Under the pieces are notes generated by a model. It saw nothing but the letters and a program-made list of their open reading frames with translations. It made no database searches and was not told where the DNA came from. Source: Glaciozyma antarctica PI12 (lineage: Eukaryota > Basidiomycota > Microbotryomycetes > Kriegeriales > Camptobasidiaceae). From it: DNA of 64,000 bases. Positions 48,483 to 60,001 of the stretch are shown in pieces. Position 1 is the first letter of the stretch, and every line of letters begins with the position of its first letter. The DNA lies in contig KZ627153.1 of the NCBI GenBank assembly GCA_002917775.1, positions 420,005 through 484,004 of the forward strand, in the 5' to 3' direction. Made by a program: the position numbers and the translations under genes.

Positions 48483-49870
48483 ATGGGACAAGCCGAGTCT
48501 TCCCAAGCGCACGAGGAGATCCAAGACGGCGTAGCCTTCCACGTCCTGCGCGTAGCCGAACAGGTCCGTCCCCCGTTCCTCTCAGCTCCCGCTCTCCTGA
48601 CGTCTCCTCAGTCTCCCGCCGCACAAGCCGGTATCGACCCGTTCTTCGACTTCCTCTGCGGCGTGAATGGTCAACCTCTGGTGCGTGCGAAGAGTGGAGA
48701 GGAGGCACGAGCTGACGCGTCTTTCCTCAGGGAGATGATATTGAGGCGCTGAACCAGGTGTTGGCGCGGAGTGAGGGGCAGATGATTGTGCTGCAAGTGT
48801 GGAGTACGAAGCGCAAGGAGCTGAGGAGTGCGTTTGCTCTGGTTCTGCTGGACTGGCAGCGGGGAGCTGATCCTGAGCGCAGATGTCCAGCTCGTGCCTT
48901 CGCGCTCTTGGTCTACGACGGGCTCGTCGGCTGGAACGCAGCCGTCGTTGCTGGGGCTTTCGCTCAGGCTTTGTAACCCTCAACACGCGCTGGATCAGGT
49001 GCGTTCGTTCGGGGTAAAGCTGGGAGCTTGGAGCTGATTCGTGCTTCCTCCTAGGTCTGGCACGTGCTGGAGATCTTGGAGGGGAGTCCCGCTCAGAGTG
49101 CAGGTAAGCTAGGGAGGCGTGGGTGCTGGGGGAAGGGTGCCGTGAGCTGATAGACTGCTCGCAGGACTCGTGCCGTTTGGGGACTGGATCGTTGGCTATG
49201 CGGGGGGGATTCTGCGCGGAGAGGGAGATTTCTACGACGTTGTAGAGGCTGTGAGCTCTCCCGCACGTTAAGCAATTGCTCTTGCTGACCCACGCCAACA
49301 CAGCACGTCGACAGGCCCCTGCGGCTCTTCGTCTACAACGCGGATTACGACGTTACTCGCGAAGCCATCCTCGTTCCCAATCGTTCCTGGGGCGGCGAAG
49401 GACTTCTCGGCTGTGGAGTCGGCTACGGGCTCCTCCACCGCGTCCCTAAACCGCAAGATCGCGTTATCCCGCCAGAAGGCGACGACCGGTTCGACGTCGA
49501 CGAGGAGGAGCAAGTTTTCGACGGACAGGACAACTACTACGAACCGAACGGACGGAGAGGTTATGGATCGGGAGGAGACGGATACGTCGAGGCGTCGTAC
49601 GCGCAGGAGGGGGACGTCCTCGCGAGCGAAGGAGTTCAGGTCGTCGCCGTCGAGGACAGCTACGATGGCTTTGCGCCGGCCGAGTCTTACTCGCAGCCAC
49701 CGAACCCGTACGGCCGACAACCTGCCGCGGCTCCAACATATGGCGAGCGGTCGACTGGAAGCCCATCGAGGGGGATCCCCGCGTTCAAGCCTCCGCCGAG
49801 GAGTCCTAGTTCCGGGGCGTTTGGTGCGAACGTGTCGGGGGCGGTTATTAGGGAGGAGGAGGAGGAGGTG
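48483..49870 (+). CDS. GRH1: Golgi reassembly stacking protein GRASP (Grh1)
   Basis: ATG at 48483. The N-terminus MGQAESSQ has Gly2 for myristoylation. PDZ1: [55 protein letters not shown]2: [35 protein letters not shown] and [13 protein letters not shown], then [20 protein letters not shown] and GYGLLHRVP, the GRASP signature. An acidic, Gly/Pro-rich tail follows and ends [13 protein letters not shown] tethers COPII vesicles and early Golgi membranes and takes part in unconventional secretion; in Cryptococcus it affects capsule export (known for the family). About seven exons with GTGCGT, GTCCGT and GTAAGC donors. Confidence 0.93.
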
Positions 49871-50138
49871 TAAGGCTGTAACATTGGTGGATTGCATGAT
49901 CAATGTCTCAGAGGGAGGAGTCCCTGAGGGAGGATCAAGATGGCGGCGCTCTGAATTTCGGAGAAGCTTCCGCTGTCGTGTCGAGCTCACGAAGATTCTC
50001 AGCAGACTCTCAGCTGTTCAGTCTTCCCAAGGACGGCACAGGAGGGCGACGGAACTGGAGAAGAAAGAGAGAAGGAATCGACCCCCCTAAACTTCGGCCG
50101 AACTCCAACTCCTCCCACATCCCCAGCACCATCAGCAA

Positions 50139-52581
50139 ATGGTTTCCAACTCAGCGGAAACGCAACAGGACCTCTCCCAAACTCCTTCCTTCGCGCTCTT
50201 CTTCTACGGTACTCTCATCCACCCCGCCGTCCTCGCGCGCGTAACCGGCTCCGACGGAGCGCATCTCACCACCAGAGCAGCAGTCCTCCACCAGCACACA
50301 CGGCACCACGTCAAAGGAGAAGGTGCGTGCTCGCCAGGCTCTCGTCTAGGAGCCAGCTTATCAATCCTCGCTCGCAGACTATCCCGCAGTTGTTCCTGCT
50401 TCGGCAGGGCGTGCGATCCTCTTGGGCCGGGACCTCAGTCAAGACGAGGCTTCCGTCCGAGGAAGCTTGGTCACTAGCTTGACCGCTGCAGAGGTGGCTT
50501 TCCTGGACGAGTTCGAGGGAGACGTGAGTTGATGCGTGGGTTCAGCTGGGTCCGACGGAAGCTGATGGTTCGCTGGCAGGAGTACACTCGCACCAAGGTC
50601 TCCGTCACCCCTCTCTCCGATGGCGAAGAGCCCGTCCCGGCCGAAGTGTACCTCTGGTCTGCTCCTCTATCGCGCCTTGAGCCTGCTCTCTGGACCTACG
50701 AGGCGTTCCTGCGCGACAAGGCTCACCGCTGGGTCGGTACCGGTGCTGGGAAGGAGTACGCGGAGGTAGAGCGGCGTCGCGCGATGGCTGGATCGATCAC
50801 GCCGGGAACGGAGCAGGAGGAGATGCAGATGGTGGAGCCGCTGCTCGAGTTCGGCAAGTCGATGAGGGACAAGTACTGGAGCTTTGAGGAGGGCTGGACG
50901 AACATCAATCATGGATCGTATGGAGCTGCTCCCATTCCCGTTATCGAGGAGTATCGCGCGCTGCAGGAAGCGAGCGCTGCTGCTCCTGATCGCTTCATGC
51001 GATTGGAGTATGTCCCAAAGCTCATCGCACTTCGTTCGCGACTCGCCGAGCTGGTGGGCTGCGATACAGACGATCTCGTTATGTGAGTTCGCCAGCTTCT
51101 TGCAGAGTGTGAAACTCGCTGATCGCGGACCTTCGCAGGGTCAACAACGCGACGCTCGGAATCAACGTCGTCCTTCGCTCGCTCACGACCGCGTGGGAGA
51201 AGAACGACAAGATCCTTTACTTTTCTACCACCATGTGCGTCTCATGCCGCTCGCAACAGTGCCCTGACTTACCGCTTCCCACTCAGCTACGACGCCTGCT
51301 CTTCCACTCTCCAGTACATCGTCGACACGCATCCCCACCTCTCGCTCTCCCTCGTACCCGTCCAGCTCGCCTACCCCGTCTCGCACGCCGACGTGATTGC
51401 AGCTACAAGGAAACTTATCGAAGAGCAGGAAGCTCAGGGCGGCAAGATCCGGCTCGCTCTCATCGACGCCATCTCCTCGAATCCTGGGGTGATCGTGCCC
51501 TGGGAGGACTTGACGATGCTATTCAAGGAGAAGGGAATCATCAGGTGCGTCGTTTGTCGTTGCCGACGAAGGCGAGGCTAACAAACCTCGCACATCAGCT
51601 TGATCGACGCAGCTCATCAGGTATTCCTTCCGCCTACCGCGCTTGCCATCCCCGCTGACCTCAACGCTGCAGATTGGACAACTGCCCGTCAACCTGCGCG
51701 AATCTCAACCCGACTACTGGGTCTCCAACTGCCATAAGTGGCTAATGGGCCACCGCGGCTGCGCTGTCCTCTACGTTGCGAAGCAGTGCGTCTCCTTCCT
51801 TAGCAACCTGTTCGCAACGCGCCCTGATCTGCTTTTCCTTCGCAGCAACCAGCACCTCATCCACTCCCTCCCAATCGGTCATTCCTACGCCTCGCGTTCT
51901 CCCTCACCCAACGGCGTTCCCGACTGGGTCTCAGAATTCGAGGTAGGCTCTCCCTTCCTCCCCTCTGCACAACTCTAACGCCTCGCTCACAGTGGAACGG
52001 AACGTGCGACTGGTCTCCCCTCCTCTCCGTGGCGGCGGCTCTCGATTTCCGTAAGGAGCTTTGCGGAGGCGAGGAGAGGATTACGGACTATTGCCATGAT
52101 CTGGCGATTGAGGGAGGAGAGCTGGTGGCGGGAATCCTGGGGACTGAGACGATGAGGAACAAGGAGGGCGACGGAGAACTGGTGGCGAACATGGTGCGTT
52201 CCTCGCTTCCGTATCGCGAGTGGCGAGCTGATTGCGCCTTTCGAGCAGATCAATATTCGACTACCGATAGAGTTCCCGTCGTCGGCGCTGCCGAAGGACG
52301 AGCGAAATGCGCTCCTTCGCAAGCAGCGGTCCTTCCTCTACACGACCCAGATCAACGACTACAAGACGATCGCTCCAGGTTTCGCGTACGTCTGCTGCGG
52401 TCCGTTTCGAGTCACGACTGAAGTGTCGTTCGCGTGCAGGCACGCGGGAGCTTGGTGGGTACGACTCTCTGCGCAGGTTTATAACGATGTCGAGGATTTC
52501 GCCAAGATTGGGGAGGTGCTGAAGGAGGTGTGCGAGAAGATTAGGAGAGGAGAGATGACCGAGACGGCGTGGAGGGAGTAG
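50139..52581 (+). CDS. Fusion of AIG2-like gamma-glutamylcyclotransferase and class V PLP enzyme
   Basis: ATG at 50139. Residues about 15-130 are an AIG2/GGCT-type domain: FALFFYGTLIHPAVLARV (YGTL), VRGSLVTSLTAAEVAFLDEF, EGDEYTRTKVSV and AEVYLWSAP. A linker leads straight into an aminotransferase class V domain of the isopenicillin N epimerase/cysteine-desulfhydrase group: NINHGSYGAAPIPVIEEY, VNNATLGINVVLRSL, ISLIDAAHQIGQLP (PLP Asp and His), YWVSNCHKWLMGHRGCAVLY (Schiff-base Lys in HKW) and HAGAWWVRLSAQVYND. One exon (to about 51082) carries the end of the first domain, the linker and the start of the second without break, so the fusion is real in this sequence. GGCT enzymes release 5-oxoproline from gamma-glutamyl compounds; the PLP part may act on the freed cysteine or a related amine. 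About nine exons, stop at 52579-52581. Confidence 0.85.
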
Positions 52582-52739
52582 AGGGTGCGTTTGTAGACGT
52601 TATGGAAACGCTTTCGAGTCCACGTCGTCGGCGAACTCTCTCGACTCTCTCCTCGCACGTAGTTCAAAACAAGCATGGCTCCAAAGGCCTTCATTCAGAA
52701 AACACATCTCGATCAACTACACACTCCTCCCTCGGCCGC

Positions 52740-53327
52740 TCAGTGCGCGACAGTGTCCTCCTTGCTCCCCTTCCTCGCCTTAGCCCTCGCCAACGCTCCC
52801 GCATCCCCCTTAGACTCCTGCATGAACGCCGCGCGGGGGTCAGGCATGTTGGTGCGGGAAGCCCAGAAGTCCTGGTTGAACGACATGACTGCTCGTCCTT
52901 GGTCAGCTGAGCCGAGTGGGGGAGGGGAGGGGGGGGGGGGGACGCACGCTTCGTGTTCTTGCCTTGAGAGATGTTGTTCCAAGGGTCCTTGATGCTCTTC
53001 TTGATCACTACTTCGTTGCTGTTGGCGACTGGCACCGTAAGGAGTCAGCCCACGTTCGCCGATAAGCACTACCCCAGATTCTCCCCCGCGTTCTCAACGG
53101 CCACTCTCCCTCTCTCTCCTGCTCCTCCCCAGTCTCTCCATCTGCGAGCTCGACGGGGACTCACGGTAGTGATAGGCGAAGGCTCCTGATCCGACGACAC
53201 CGAGTCCAACGGCGGCACTGAAGAGGAGGTCCACGTCAGTGGCTGAGTGGGGGCAACGCGGGGTAGGAGCTTGCAACAAGGGCGCCAATGCGGGCTGTGA
53301 GATAACGAACTTGGCGGCGCCGGACAT
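52740..53327 (-). CDS. NDUFA4/MLRQ-type mitochondrial subunit
   Basis: Four exons from an ATG at 53327 give about 108 residues: MSGAAKFVISQPALAPFAAV, a single membrane segment (GLGVVGSGAFAYHY), then LANSNEVVIKKSIKDPWNN. The (K/N)DPWN motif just after the helix is the NDUFA4/MLRQ signature. The tail reads MSFNQDFWASRTNMPDPR and ends SKEDTVAH; it is longer than the animal protein. NDUFA4 was first assigned to complex I and later to cytochrome oxidase. One intron contains a run of G on the plus strand at about 52918-52941. Convergent with the fusion gene, 158 bases apart. Confidence 0.75.
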
Positions 53328-53587
53328 TCTGGGTGAATTGAGTGTGTTGGTGGGGTGGGTGTTGGCTGAGGGGGGTTTGTGGGAGGAAGAGAGGCCGAGA
53401 TTCGGGTCAGCTGGTACTTCGCTAGTTTGGTCCTCTTTCCCCCGTCCACTTGAAGCCAATTTTGACTGCTTTACACGCTACTTGCCCTCTTTCCCTCTTT
53501 CCTACTGCACGACAGCATGTTTGGATCTCTCCCTCATCCAAGGCCCATACCTGCCAAAATTCATCAGCCTGGTTCCCAACCATCTCG

Positions 53588-55938
53588 CTACCGAACACAC
53601 TTGTTAAACACGAACGGAATCGGCGCCAAACAGCAAGCCAGCCCCGCCAGCAGTGACGTCGCTCCCTGCACCGATAACGCGTGATACATCTGCAGTGAGA
53701 ACAGCGGCTACGAAAGGCATCAGGAGCCGCACGCGCGAGGGACGGGAGGAACGAACGAAAGCACTGCCGACGAGAGCTCGAGAAGCCATTCCTGCCGCGA
53801 GAGCTGAAGCGGCAGTCATGAGATCTAGGAGAATCGTCAGCTCGTCCCGAGGGGTGAGAGCGAAGGGGACGGACAGACGTCGATTAGGTAGGTACGGGAT
53901 CTGCGAGCGTCGTTCAGTTGCTGCGAAGGTGAAAGAGAAAAGAACGTACAAAGGCGGTGAAGATGCAGAGCATTGACATTCCGAAGAGGAATTCAGCGAG
54001 GCAGGGCATGATCCAGTGCACGCTTGGGAAGGGGGCAGTCCAGGCGAAGAGGAAGAGCGACCTGCGAAGACATTTGTCAGCTACTCTTCCTCGCTGGGAA
54101 TGTGAAGGTACTTACACCGGAGCCAGGATCGCACCGAAGTAGGCTAGACCAAGTCGAGCCTCAGGCTGCGTCTTCGTCCCTGCTGCTTTCGCTCGAGCGA
54201 CGTTATGCATGTAGAACCGATCTGCGAAGCCAGTCAGCAGGATCTCGCTTGGAATTGTGAGGGAACGTACTGCCGAAGGTTGCTAGGAGGACACAGGCTC
54301 CGACGAAGCCCAGCCCGAGGGAGATGTAGGTCAAGCCGTATTCCTGCTGCGAGAATCCTCGGATCTCAATCCAGACGACTGCGAAGGCCTGGTGAAGAGA
54401 GTCAGGACCTGCTCCTCGCAAATTAGGTTTGTGAGAAAGTTACATACCTGGAAGAAGCCGTATAGGATTCCATAAAGCAGGGCGAGATAGCTCGACACCA
54501 GGGCAACCGTCGGTTCTGCGAACCACTCGTCAGCCCCTCGCTCCCTCGCCAGCGCACGCACGCACCAGTAAAAAAGATACACAATAGGCCTCGCCAACGC
54601 GATCTTATAAACCCCCACAACCTGTTGAATCCTCAACGGCGGTGGCGCATTCCCCTCCTTCGCAACCCGCCATTTCAGCAACGTCGGTCCATGAGTCTCA
54701 GGAACGAACGCCGCGAGCAACGACATGAGCGTGCTAAAGATGGCCATGACGCGGAAGTTCCAGCTGTGGGGAGGGTCAGCGAGGGAGGGGGAGGGGGACA
54801 GGGACGGACTGGAAGCCGGCGGAGGTTTCGATGAAGGCGGAGCAGAGAGGGCCGAGGGCGGGACCCTGGATGGGTTCAGTAGCTAATAATTTCGTAGAGG
54901 GAGAGAACTCACGCCGAACGCCATTAACGCATCTGTGAGGAGGAGTCAGCTTCGCAGCGAGGAACGAAAGGAACGCACAAAGGATCGAGTAACGGTTCCT
55001 GTTCTCCGGTACCGTAAAGTCTCCGATACTAGCAGGGACGTTGTTTATGCTCGCACTCCCGAAGAATCCCAGCAAGAAGCGAAAGACGAGGAGGCCCGCT
55101 GCATTGGGTGCGAAAGCTGCGCCGAGGGAGAAGGCCGAGTAGAAAAGGCCGGCAAATATGTAGACTGCCCGCCGGCCGAACAGCTCGGATGAGGGACCGA
55201 AGATTAGAGGTCCTGCGCGTGGGGGGAGGTTAGCGAGGGAGTGGGGGAGAGAACGCGCGATGGAAGTGAGGTGGGAGGGACGACGTACGAGAATCCTAGG
55301 ACGGTAAGGGAGACGCCTAGAATCGTGGCTGTAGTGTGAGTTAGCTACTGTTTTCGTATGGAGGCGGAGCGAGAGACGAGACGAACCCTCTTGCGACAGA
55401 TGGAACTCTTGCTCGAGCGCGCGAATGCTGGCGACCTGCACGTATCGTCAGCAAAATATGCAGATGCACGAGAGGAAATACATACGTAAGCAGTCGAGGA
55501 GTAGGTCAAGGAGAGGACCCAGATGCAGAGTACAAAGTTGATCAACTGCGAGACAAGTGAGGATTCGGGCAGCGAAAAAAGTGCTCTCGTCGACGCACTA
55601 CTTTGAAGCCAGTCGACCAGTTTCGTGGATCTAATCAGCGAGCGTGTCAACAAGTGTTGCCACAGCCACCACACGAGGATTGACGCACTCTCTGGGTCGT
55701 CGTGCGATAATGTGACCGGGCCGGGCGTGGAGGAAGCCGCAACGACGGCAGCGGTCCCTTCTTCCTCAGTCGCACAATTGCGCTGCTCCAATTGCTTTTC
55801 CAGGTCGAGATCAAAGACCGGGTCGAACGTCTCTGTGCTTGAACTGCGCGGGAGGGGTGTAGCGTTCAGCTTTGGGGAGTTGGTGGGTTCAGGAGAGTCG
55901 TGGTTGGGAGAGCCGTGGCTGGGAGATGGTGGTACCAT
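53588..55938 (-). CDS. MFS transporter, DHA1 drug:H+ antiporter type
   Basis: ATG at 55938 (MVPPSPSHGSPNHDSPEP). The cytosolic N-terminus contains DDPENPRNWSTGFK, the DHA1 marker found just before helix 1. Membrane segments follow: INFVLCIWVLSLTYSSTAYV, GPLIFGPSSELFGRRAVYIF (GxxSExxGRR, motif A), LLVFRFLLGFFGSASINNVP, GPALGPLCSAFIE, PETHGPTLLKWR (end of the N-half, ETxxP-like), VSSYLALLYGILYGFF, YGLTYISLGLGFVGACVLL and LFLFAWTAP. The last segment (SLLAGLACCLAPIPFVFNK) ends at the stop 53588-53590. The family exports drugs or polyamines at the plasma membrane. Roughly 12 exons. Substrate cannot be told from sequence. Confidence 0.88.
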
Positions 55939-56787
55939 TGTTGACTGATAAGCTGGGAGAGGTGGGAGAGAGGAAGAGAGCAGCATCTCATCTGGAGGAG
56001 GAGCGGCGCAAGGGCCCGGGGCGCGGAAGCTGGCTGCCTCGCAAGCTCTCCCAAGGGCTTCGGGGATCGGGGAGAGCCAGCAGTGTTCTCTTGTCCGTCC
56101 GGTGGTCCGAGTGAGCTGGGACTAACAACGCCAGAGGAGCAACGAAGGGAAGAACAAGAGACGCGCTGGCAGCGGAGCAGCGGATCTCGCGCACTTTCAA
56201 TTTCAAATTCGCCTCTCAAGTCCGCGGTCTTTGTCTGCTCGACCTGTTCCTCGTCTCCTTCTCCTCTGACTCCTGCACTGATCTCAGATCCACTCAATCT
56301 ACAGGAGTTACAGGGAATTCATCCCTATAAAGGGGAGCACACTGGGCCCCCCACCATCTTGAACAGTACTCAGTACTCAGCACCGCCTCCTCGGATCTCG
56401 GTCTCGCCTCGCTCTGCCTCCTCCTCGCTGCGCGCCTCACGCTTATAACAAGCACAGCTCGCTGTGAGGTCGCAGTACAGCTGCCAAGGTGTTCGCTACA
56501 GGCGCTGTGTCCTCGCTATTCTTCCCGTGAAAGAAAAAGATCGACTTAAATGACAAGGGAGTCAGGGGGTGGAAATTTATGGCAGAGTACTTCTTCTTCC
56601 CCTCGTCACTTCCTTCTCTTCTTCCTTCCCTCTCCCCATCTCTTCAGCAACACCGTCGACGTCGACCTCAACGCCCTCGAGCACCTCAACAAGCCAACCC
56701 TCGCCGCCCGCCACCCACCTCAACCAGTACGCACCTCCCCTGCCTTCCCTTCGAGCGGTCACTGACATCGTTCGCTTCCCGCAGGAA
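55939..56787. promoter_or_regulatory. Divergent promoter between MFS transporter and PalI/SUR7 genes
   Basis: About 850 bases between two divergent genes. A TATA-like CCCTATAAAGGGG lies at about 56321-56335. A direct repeat CAGTACTCAGTACTCAG lies near 56363-56380. On the plus strand a leader intron at 56727-56784 (GTACGC donor, CACTGAC branch, CCCGCAG acceptor) ends three bases before the PalI/SUR7 ATG. A short upstream frame from an ATG at 56579 is out of frame with the gene. Confidence 0.5.
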
Positions 56788-57853
56788 ATGGGAGCCGTCA
56801 ACCTCGTCGGGGTGTTCTTCCTCTTTGTGTCGGTGGCCTTGCTGGTCATCGTCAGCGTCTCCGTCCCCGTCTGGAAGTCGGTTTACTTCCTGCGCGCCGA
56901 TCTCTCATCATGTACGTCCTATCCTCTAGCGGTGGAATGGGATGGAAAGCTGATGAAGTTGTCGGCAGCTGTCCTCACGCTTGGAAACTGGGGAATCTGC
57001 TTTGCTGGCGACTGCACCAAGGCTAGCCTTGGATAGTGAGTCTCGTGAGGGTCGACTCGGCGGGACTTCAGCTGACCGCCACCACGCTCGCAGCGACCTC
57101 GACTTCATCTCTGATTCGGATAGCGCCACTGCCCAGATTACAGGCACCGTCATCAAGGGCCTCACTTGTGCGTACTCGCCTCTCCGCTGGCGTTTCAAAT
57201 CGCCGACGACCTCCTGATACAGACGCGCTCATTCTCCACCCCATCGCGGCGGGATTCACCCTCATCGCGCTGCTCTTCGCCGTCGGATCCCACCTTATCA
57301 CCGGAATCCTCGGCAGCATCTTCGCCTTCTTCGCCTTCCTCGTCACGCTCGTCGCATTCGCCGTACGATCCCGTCCTCTCTCTCCCCGTACCTCGCTCAC
57401 TCTCCTCCCCAGATCGACCTAGCCCTCTTCATCACCACCCGCACGCGTATCAACCGCATCGACGGAGCCTCCGCCTCTCTCGGCAACGCCATCTGGCTCG
57501 TCCTCGCCGCTCTCATCCTCCAACTCCTCGCCTCGTGCACCGTATGCTTCACCTCTCGCAAGGAGAAGCGTAACCGTCGTACGAACCGCGACCTAGAAGC
57601 TCCTCTCGTTGGTACCCAGCGCCCGAGGAGGAACTGGTACGGCAAGAAGGTCGGACCAATCAACTATGGTCAGAACTACCCTCCTACCACGGGAGTTGTG
57701 GGATCGCAGCAGGGGGTGGTAGGATCGCAGACGCACGGGAATGGGAGGATGGGAGGATCGAACGCGCCGGTGATGGGACAGACGCACCAGCAGCAGCCCA
57801 TCATGCAGCCCAAGCGCCACTTCTGGCAGAAGAAGCAGGCGGCGGTTTACTGA
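56788..57853 (+). CDS. PalI/SUR7-family four-span membrane protein
   Basis: ATG at 56788 (MGAVNLVGVFFLFVSVALLV), directly in the first membrane segment. Then VPVWKSVYFLRAD, the family motif LTLGNWGICFAGDC, and three more segments: LILHPIAAGFTLIALLFAVG, ILGSIFAFFAFLVTLVAF and LGNAIWLVLAALILQLLASC. The cytosolic tail is basic then Gln/Gly-rich, ending KKQAAVY. Order and length (about 285 residues) match Rim9/PalI and SUR7 proteins of eisosomes and ambient pH sensing. Exon joins have GTACGT, GTGAGT, GTGCGT and GTACGA donors. A degraded relative of its C-terminal part lies 430 bases downstream. Confidence 0.88.
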
Positions 57854-58286
57854 GGAGGGAGGGATGCCTCTATTTAGTTTAATGTGTATCCGAACGCGAT
57901 TTGTACACGGAGTCATGGTTGAGAGGAGATTGTGAGAGGGATTGCTGCGAGAGGGATTCGGAGTCCGGTGGCGAGAACTGCGAAGGTCTTGACTTCGTTT
58001 CTCGCCCGAAGCCAACGAGCTGGGATTCAGCAGCTCTTCAGAAAGAAACGGTAGAGAGGTGGAGCGATCTCATCGAGACGGAGAAGGAACGTTCGAAGTC
58101 GAGCAGCGCGCTTCGGTGGCGCCCCCCCCCCTCGCTCCTCCTCCCTCAACGTCCTCGCCCCTCGTCGCTTTCGCTGAATCGTTGCTTCCTCTGCGGGTAA
58201 TGCCGTCGAAAAAAGAGCGCGCTGCCGCGGATCTGGTTCGAATGACGCGCTTGAGGAGAGAGACCTTTCGCTCGCTCCTCTGATGA
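57854..58286. other. Downstream region of the PalI/SUR7 gene
   Basis: About 430 bases following the PalI/SUR7 stop. It contains a run of C near 58118-58131. Weak similarity to the upstream exon of the PalI gene (LVAFA at about 58153-58167) may mark more of the relic described next. No intact gene seen. Confidence 0.35.
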
Positions 58287-58436
58287 GGAGGCGCAGCGAT
58301 GTGGCTCGTGTTGGTGGCGCTGGTACTGCAGTTGATGGCGGCGGGTATGGTGTGCCTTAATCGTCGTCAGGAGAAGCGTAGAATTAAGGGGGTCGAGAGG
58401 ACGCCGAGGAGGAATTTGTGGGGGAGGAAGGCTTGA
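58287..58436 (+). pseudogene. Fragment of a second PalI/SUR7-like gene
   Basis: Translation gives GGAAMWLVLVALVLQLMAAG, MVCLNRRQEKRRIKGVERTP and RRNLWGRKA, then a stop at 58434-58436. This aligns with the neighbour's C-terminal part: LGNAIWLVLAALILQLLASC, TVCFTSRKEKRNRR and RPRRNWYGKKV. Amino acids are well kept while most third codon positions differ, so the duplication is old. Upstream membrane segments are not recognisable, and the Gln/Gly tail is missing. A CTGATGAGGAGGCGCAG just before could be an old intron end. It is a relic or a very small remnant gene. Confidence 0.65.
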
Positions 58437-58711
58437 GGGTGGTTGGGGTTGGGACGGTAGTGGGGCGTGCGAGAGTGGAAAGGCGCGCGTAGTGAGTTGT
58501 GATTGAAGATGAGCGAGGAGAGAGGGAGCAGCGAGCCGCGAGCCGCGAGAAGGGTATAAAGTGGTGGTCGAGAACGAGCGCAGGAGCGACGGCAGCAAGA
58601 AACGAGCCTCGCAACGAAGTCGAGATCTAACGACCTCCGCAAACAGAGTAGGTAGAATGACCGCCCCAGCAATTCCCCTGCTCCAGAATCCAACAGCCCT
58701 CGTATGCCCGC

Positions 58712-59916
58712 TCAACGCGCCCCCCTACGATCCACAAACTCGACTCTCACGTTCTTCCCCCCACTCCTCCCCGCCTCCTCCATCCTCCCCCTCCACTCTC
58801 TCCACCCCCTAATCCTCTCCTCCTCCCACTCCTCCCCCAAATCTCTCAATCTCACACTCAGTTTCTCCAACCCATCGCTCCGCAATAAATGCCCGAGCCC
58901 CGCCACCACCCATACTGGCTCCAGTTCTTCGCCTGGATCGAGGGAGAGGTGAAAAACTGTACAAGGGAGGGTTTCGAATAGGTCGAGAGGGGCGGACGTC
59001 CCGCTTAGAGTGAGGGAAGTGGAGGGTGGAGAGTGAGGAGAGGGAGAGGGAGGAGAGGGTGAGTTTACTGGTGGCCCAGAGGGAGGTGGAAGAGCCGAGG
59101 AGGGAAATGGAAGACAGTGATGGTCCGAGGAGGAGTAAAGCGCGAGAGAGATCGGCAGTACAGAGGCCGTGGATCGTATGTAGGGAGAGGGAGGTAAGGG
59201 AGGGGAGGAGGGGGTGGAGGAGGTCGAGGAGGTTGTAAGGGACGCTGGAGCGGGAGAGGGAGAGGGTGGTGAGAGAGGTGAAGGGGGTGGAAGTATTGGA
59301 AGGGGCTAGGAGGGGGTCGAGGAGGGAGAAGAACTCCTCGGAGACTTGGAGCTCCTCGAGCCCTTGCCACCGTAATGCGCGCGTAACGCCCTTCCCCGCC
59401 GGTGTTCGACCGCTGATACTCCCATCTGGTCCATGCCAATCGAGGCTCACGAGATTCCGCTGCTCCAGCACGTCGAACAGCGGCTCCCACGACGTTTTGA
59501 GCGCCTTGTCTTTCCGCGCTATCCTGATCGACACCCGCCTGACGGCAGGACACACCGCCAGCAGCTCAACGATGCCAGCGGTACAATCGATCCCGTACAC
59601 CGTCAACTCGACCAACGCGACAGCAGCGTCCGGTTGATGGCGGATCGTCCGCGTGAGGAGCCACAAGCAGCGTTTCGGCAAGGAGGGAGTGGCGTAGAGG
59701 AGCGACGTCGCGGGGTAGTTCCATTGGCGAGAGACTGTGGCGAGGGCAGCGAGGGTGCGGGTGCGGGACCGGGAGGGGAGGGAGAGGGAGGAGAGGTCGA
59801 GGATAACACGCAGCGTTTCGAAGGGGAGAGAGGGGGTATAGCACTTGCCAGGCTCTGTGGAGGGCGTTAGCTGGGTTTCCAGCAGCTCAGGCAGGAAGCT
59901 CACGTTGTAGAGCCAT
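58712..59916 (-). CDS. F-box-like protein with leucine-rich stretches
   Basis: A first exon at 59916 (ATG GCT CTA CAA C) is spliced over an intron with GTGAGC and GCTAACGCCCTCCACAG to QPGKCYTPSLPFETLRVILD. LPFETLRVIL, LAALATVSRQWNYPATSLL and YATPSL form an F-box-type N-terminus. Leu-rich repeats follow (LVELTVYGID, VSLDWHG, LTTLSLSRSSV, LTSLSLHTIHG). The C-terminus reads LFETLPCTVFHLSLDPGEEL and WEEERIRGWREWRGRMEEAG, stopping at 58712. Near 59010-59030 the frame must shift by one base to join the two parts. F-box proteins recruit substrates to SCF ubiquitin ligases. It follows POT1 in tandem with only 85 bases between. Confidence 0.6.
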
Positions 59917-60001
59917 CCGAGGGTGAGGACGAAGGACCAAGACGAGCGAAGCTCGAAGTCCACTTCCGCTCTCAGCGCGCCAACGTCGTCGACGACAAAC
60001 T

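Noticed and set aside
52912-52945. Run of G as a possible quadruplex or regulatory site
   Set aside because: It lies in a small intron of the NDUFA4-like gene on the other strand, where a C-rich tract before the acceptor is expected.
56310-56385. TATA-like box and CAGTACT repeat as an insertion-element end
   Set aside because: No inverted partner, no target-site duplication and no element coding sequence nearby; a promoter function is simpler.
58222-58236. tRNA B-box-like GGTTCGAAT
   Set aside because: No matching A box or acceptor stem; it lies just upstream of the PalI relic.
58560-58812. Plus-strand frame with a TATA-like GGGTATAAAG just upstream
   Set aside because: The frame overlaps the 3' end of the F-box gene on the other strand and turns into Ser/Pro low complexity; the TATA-like site alone is not enough.
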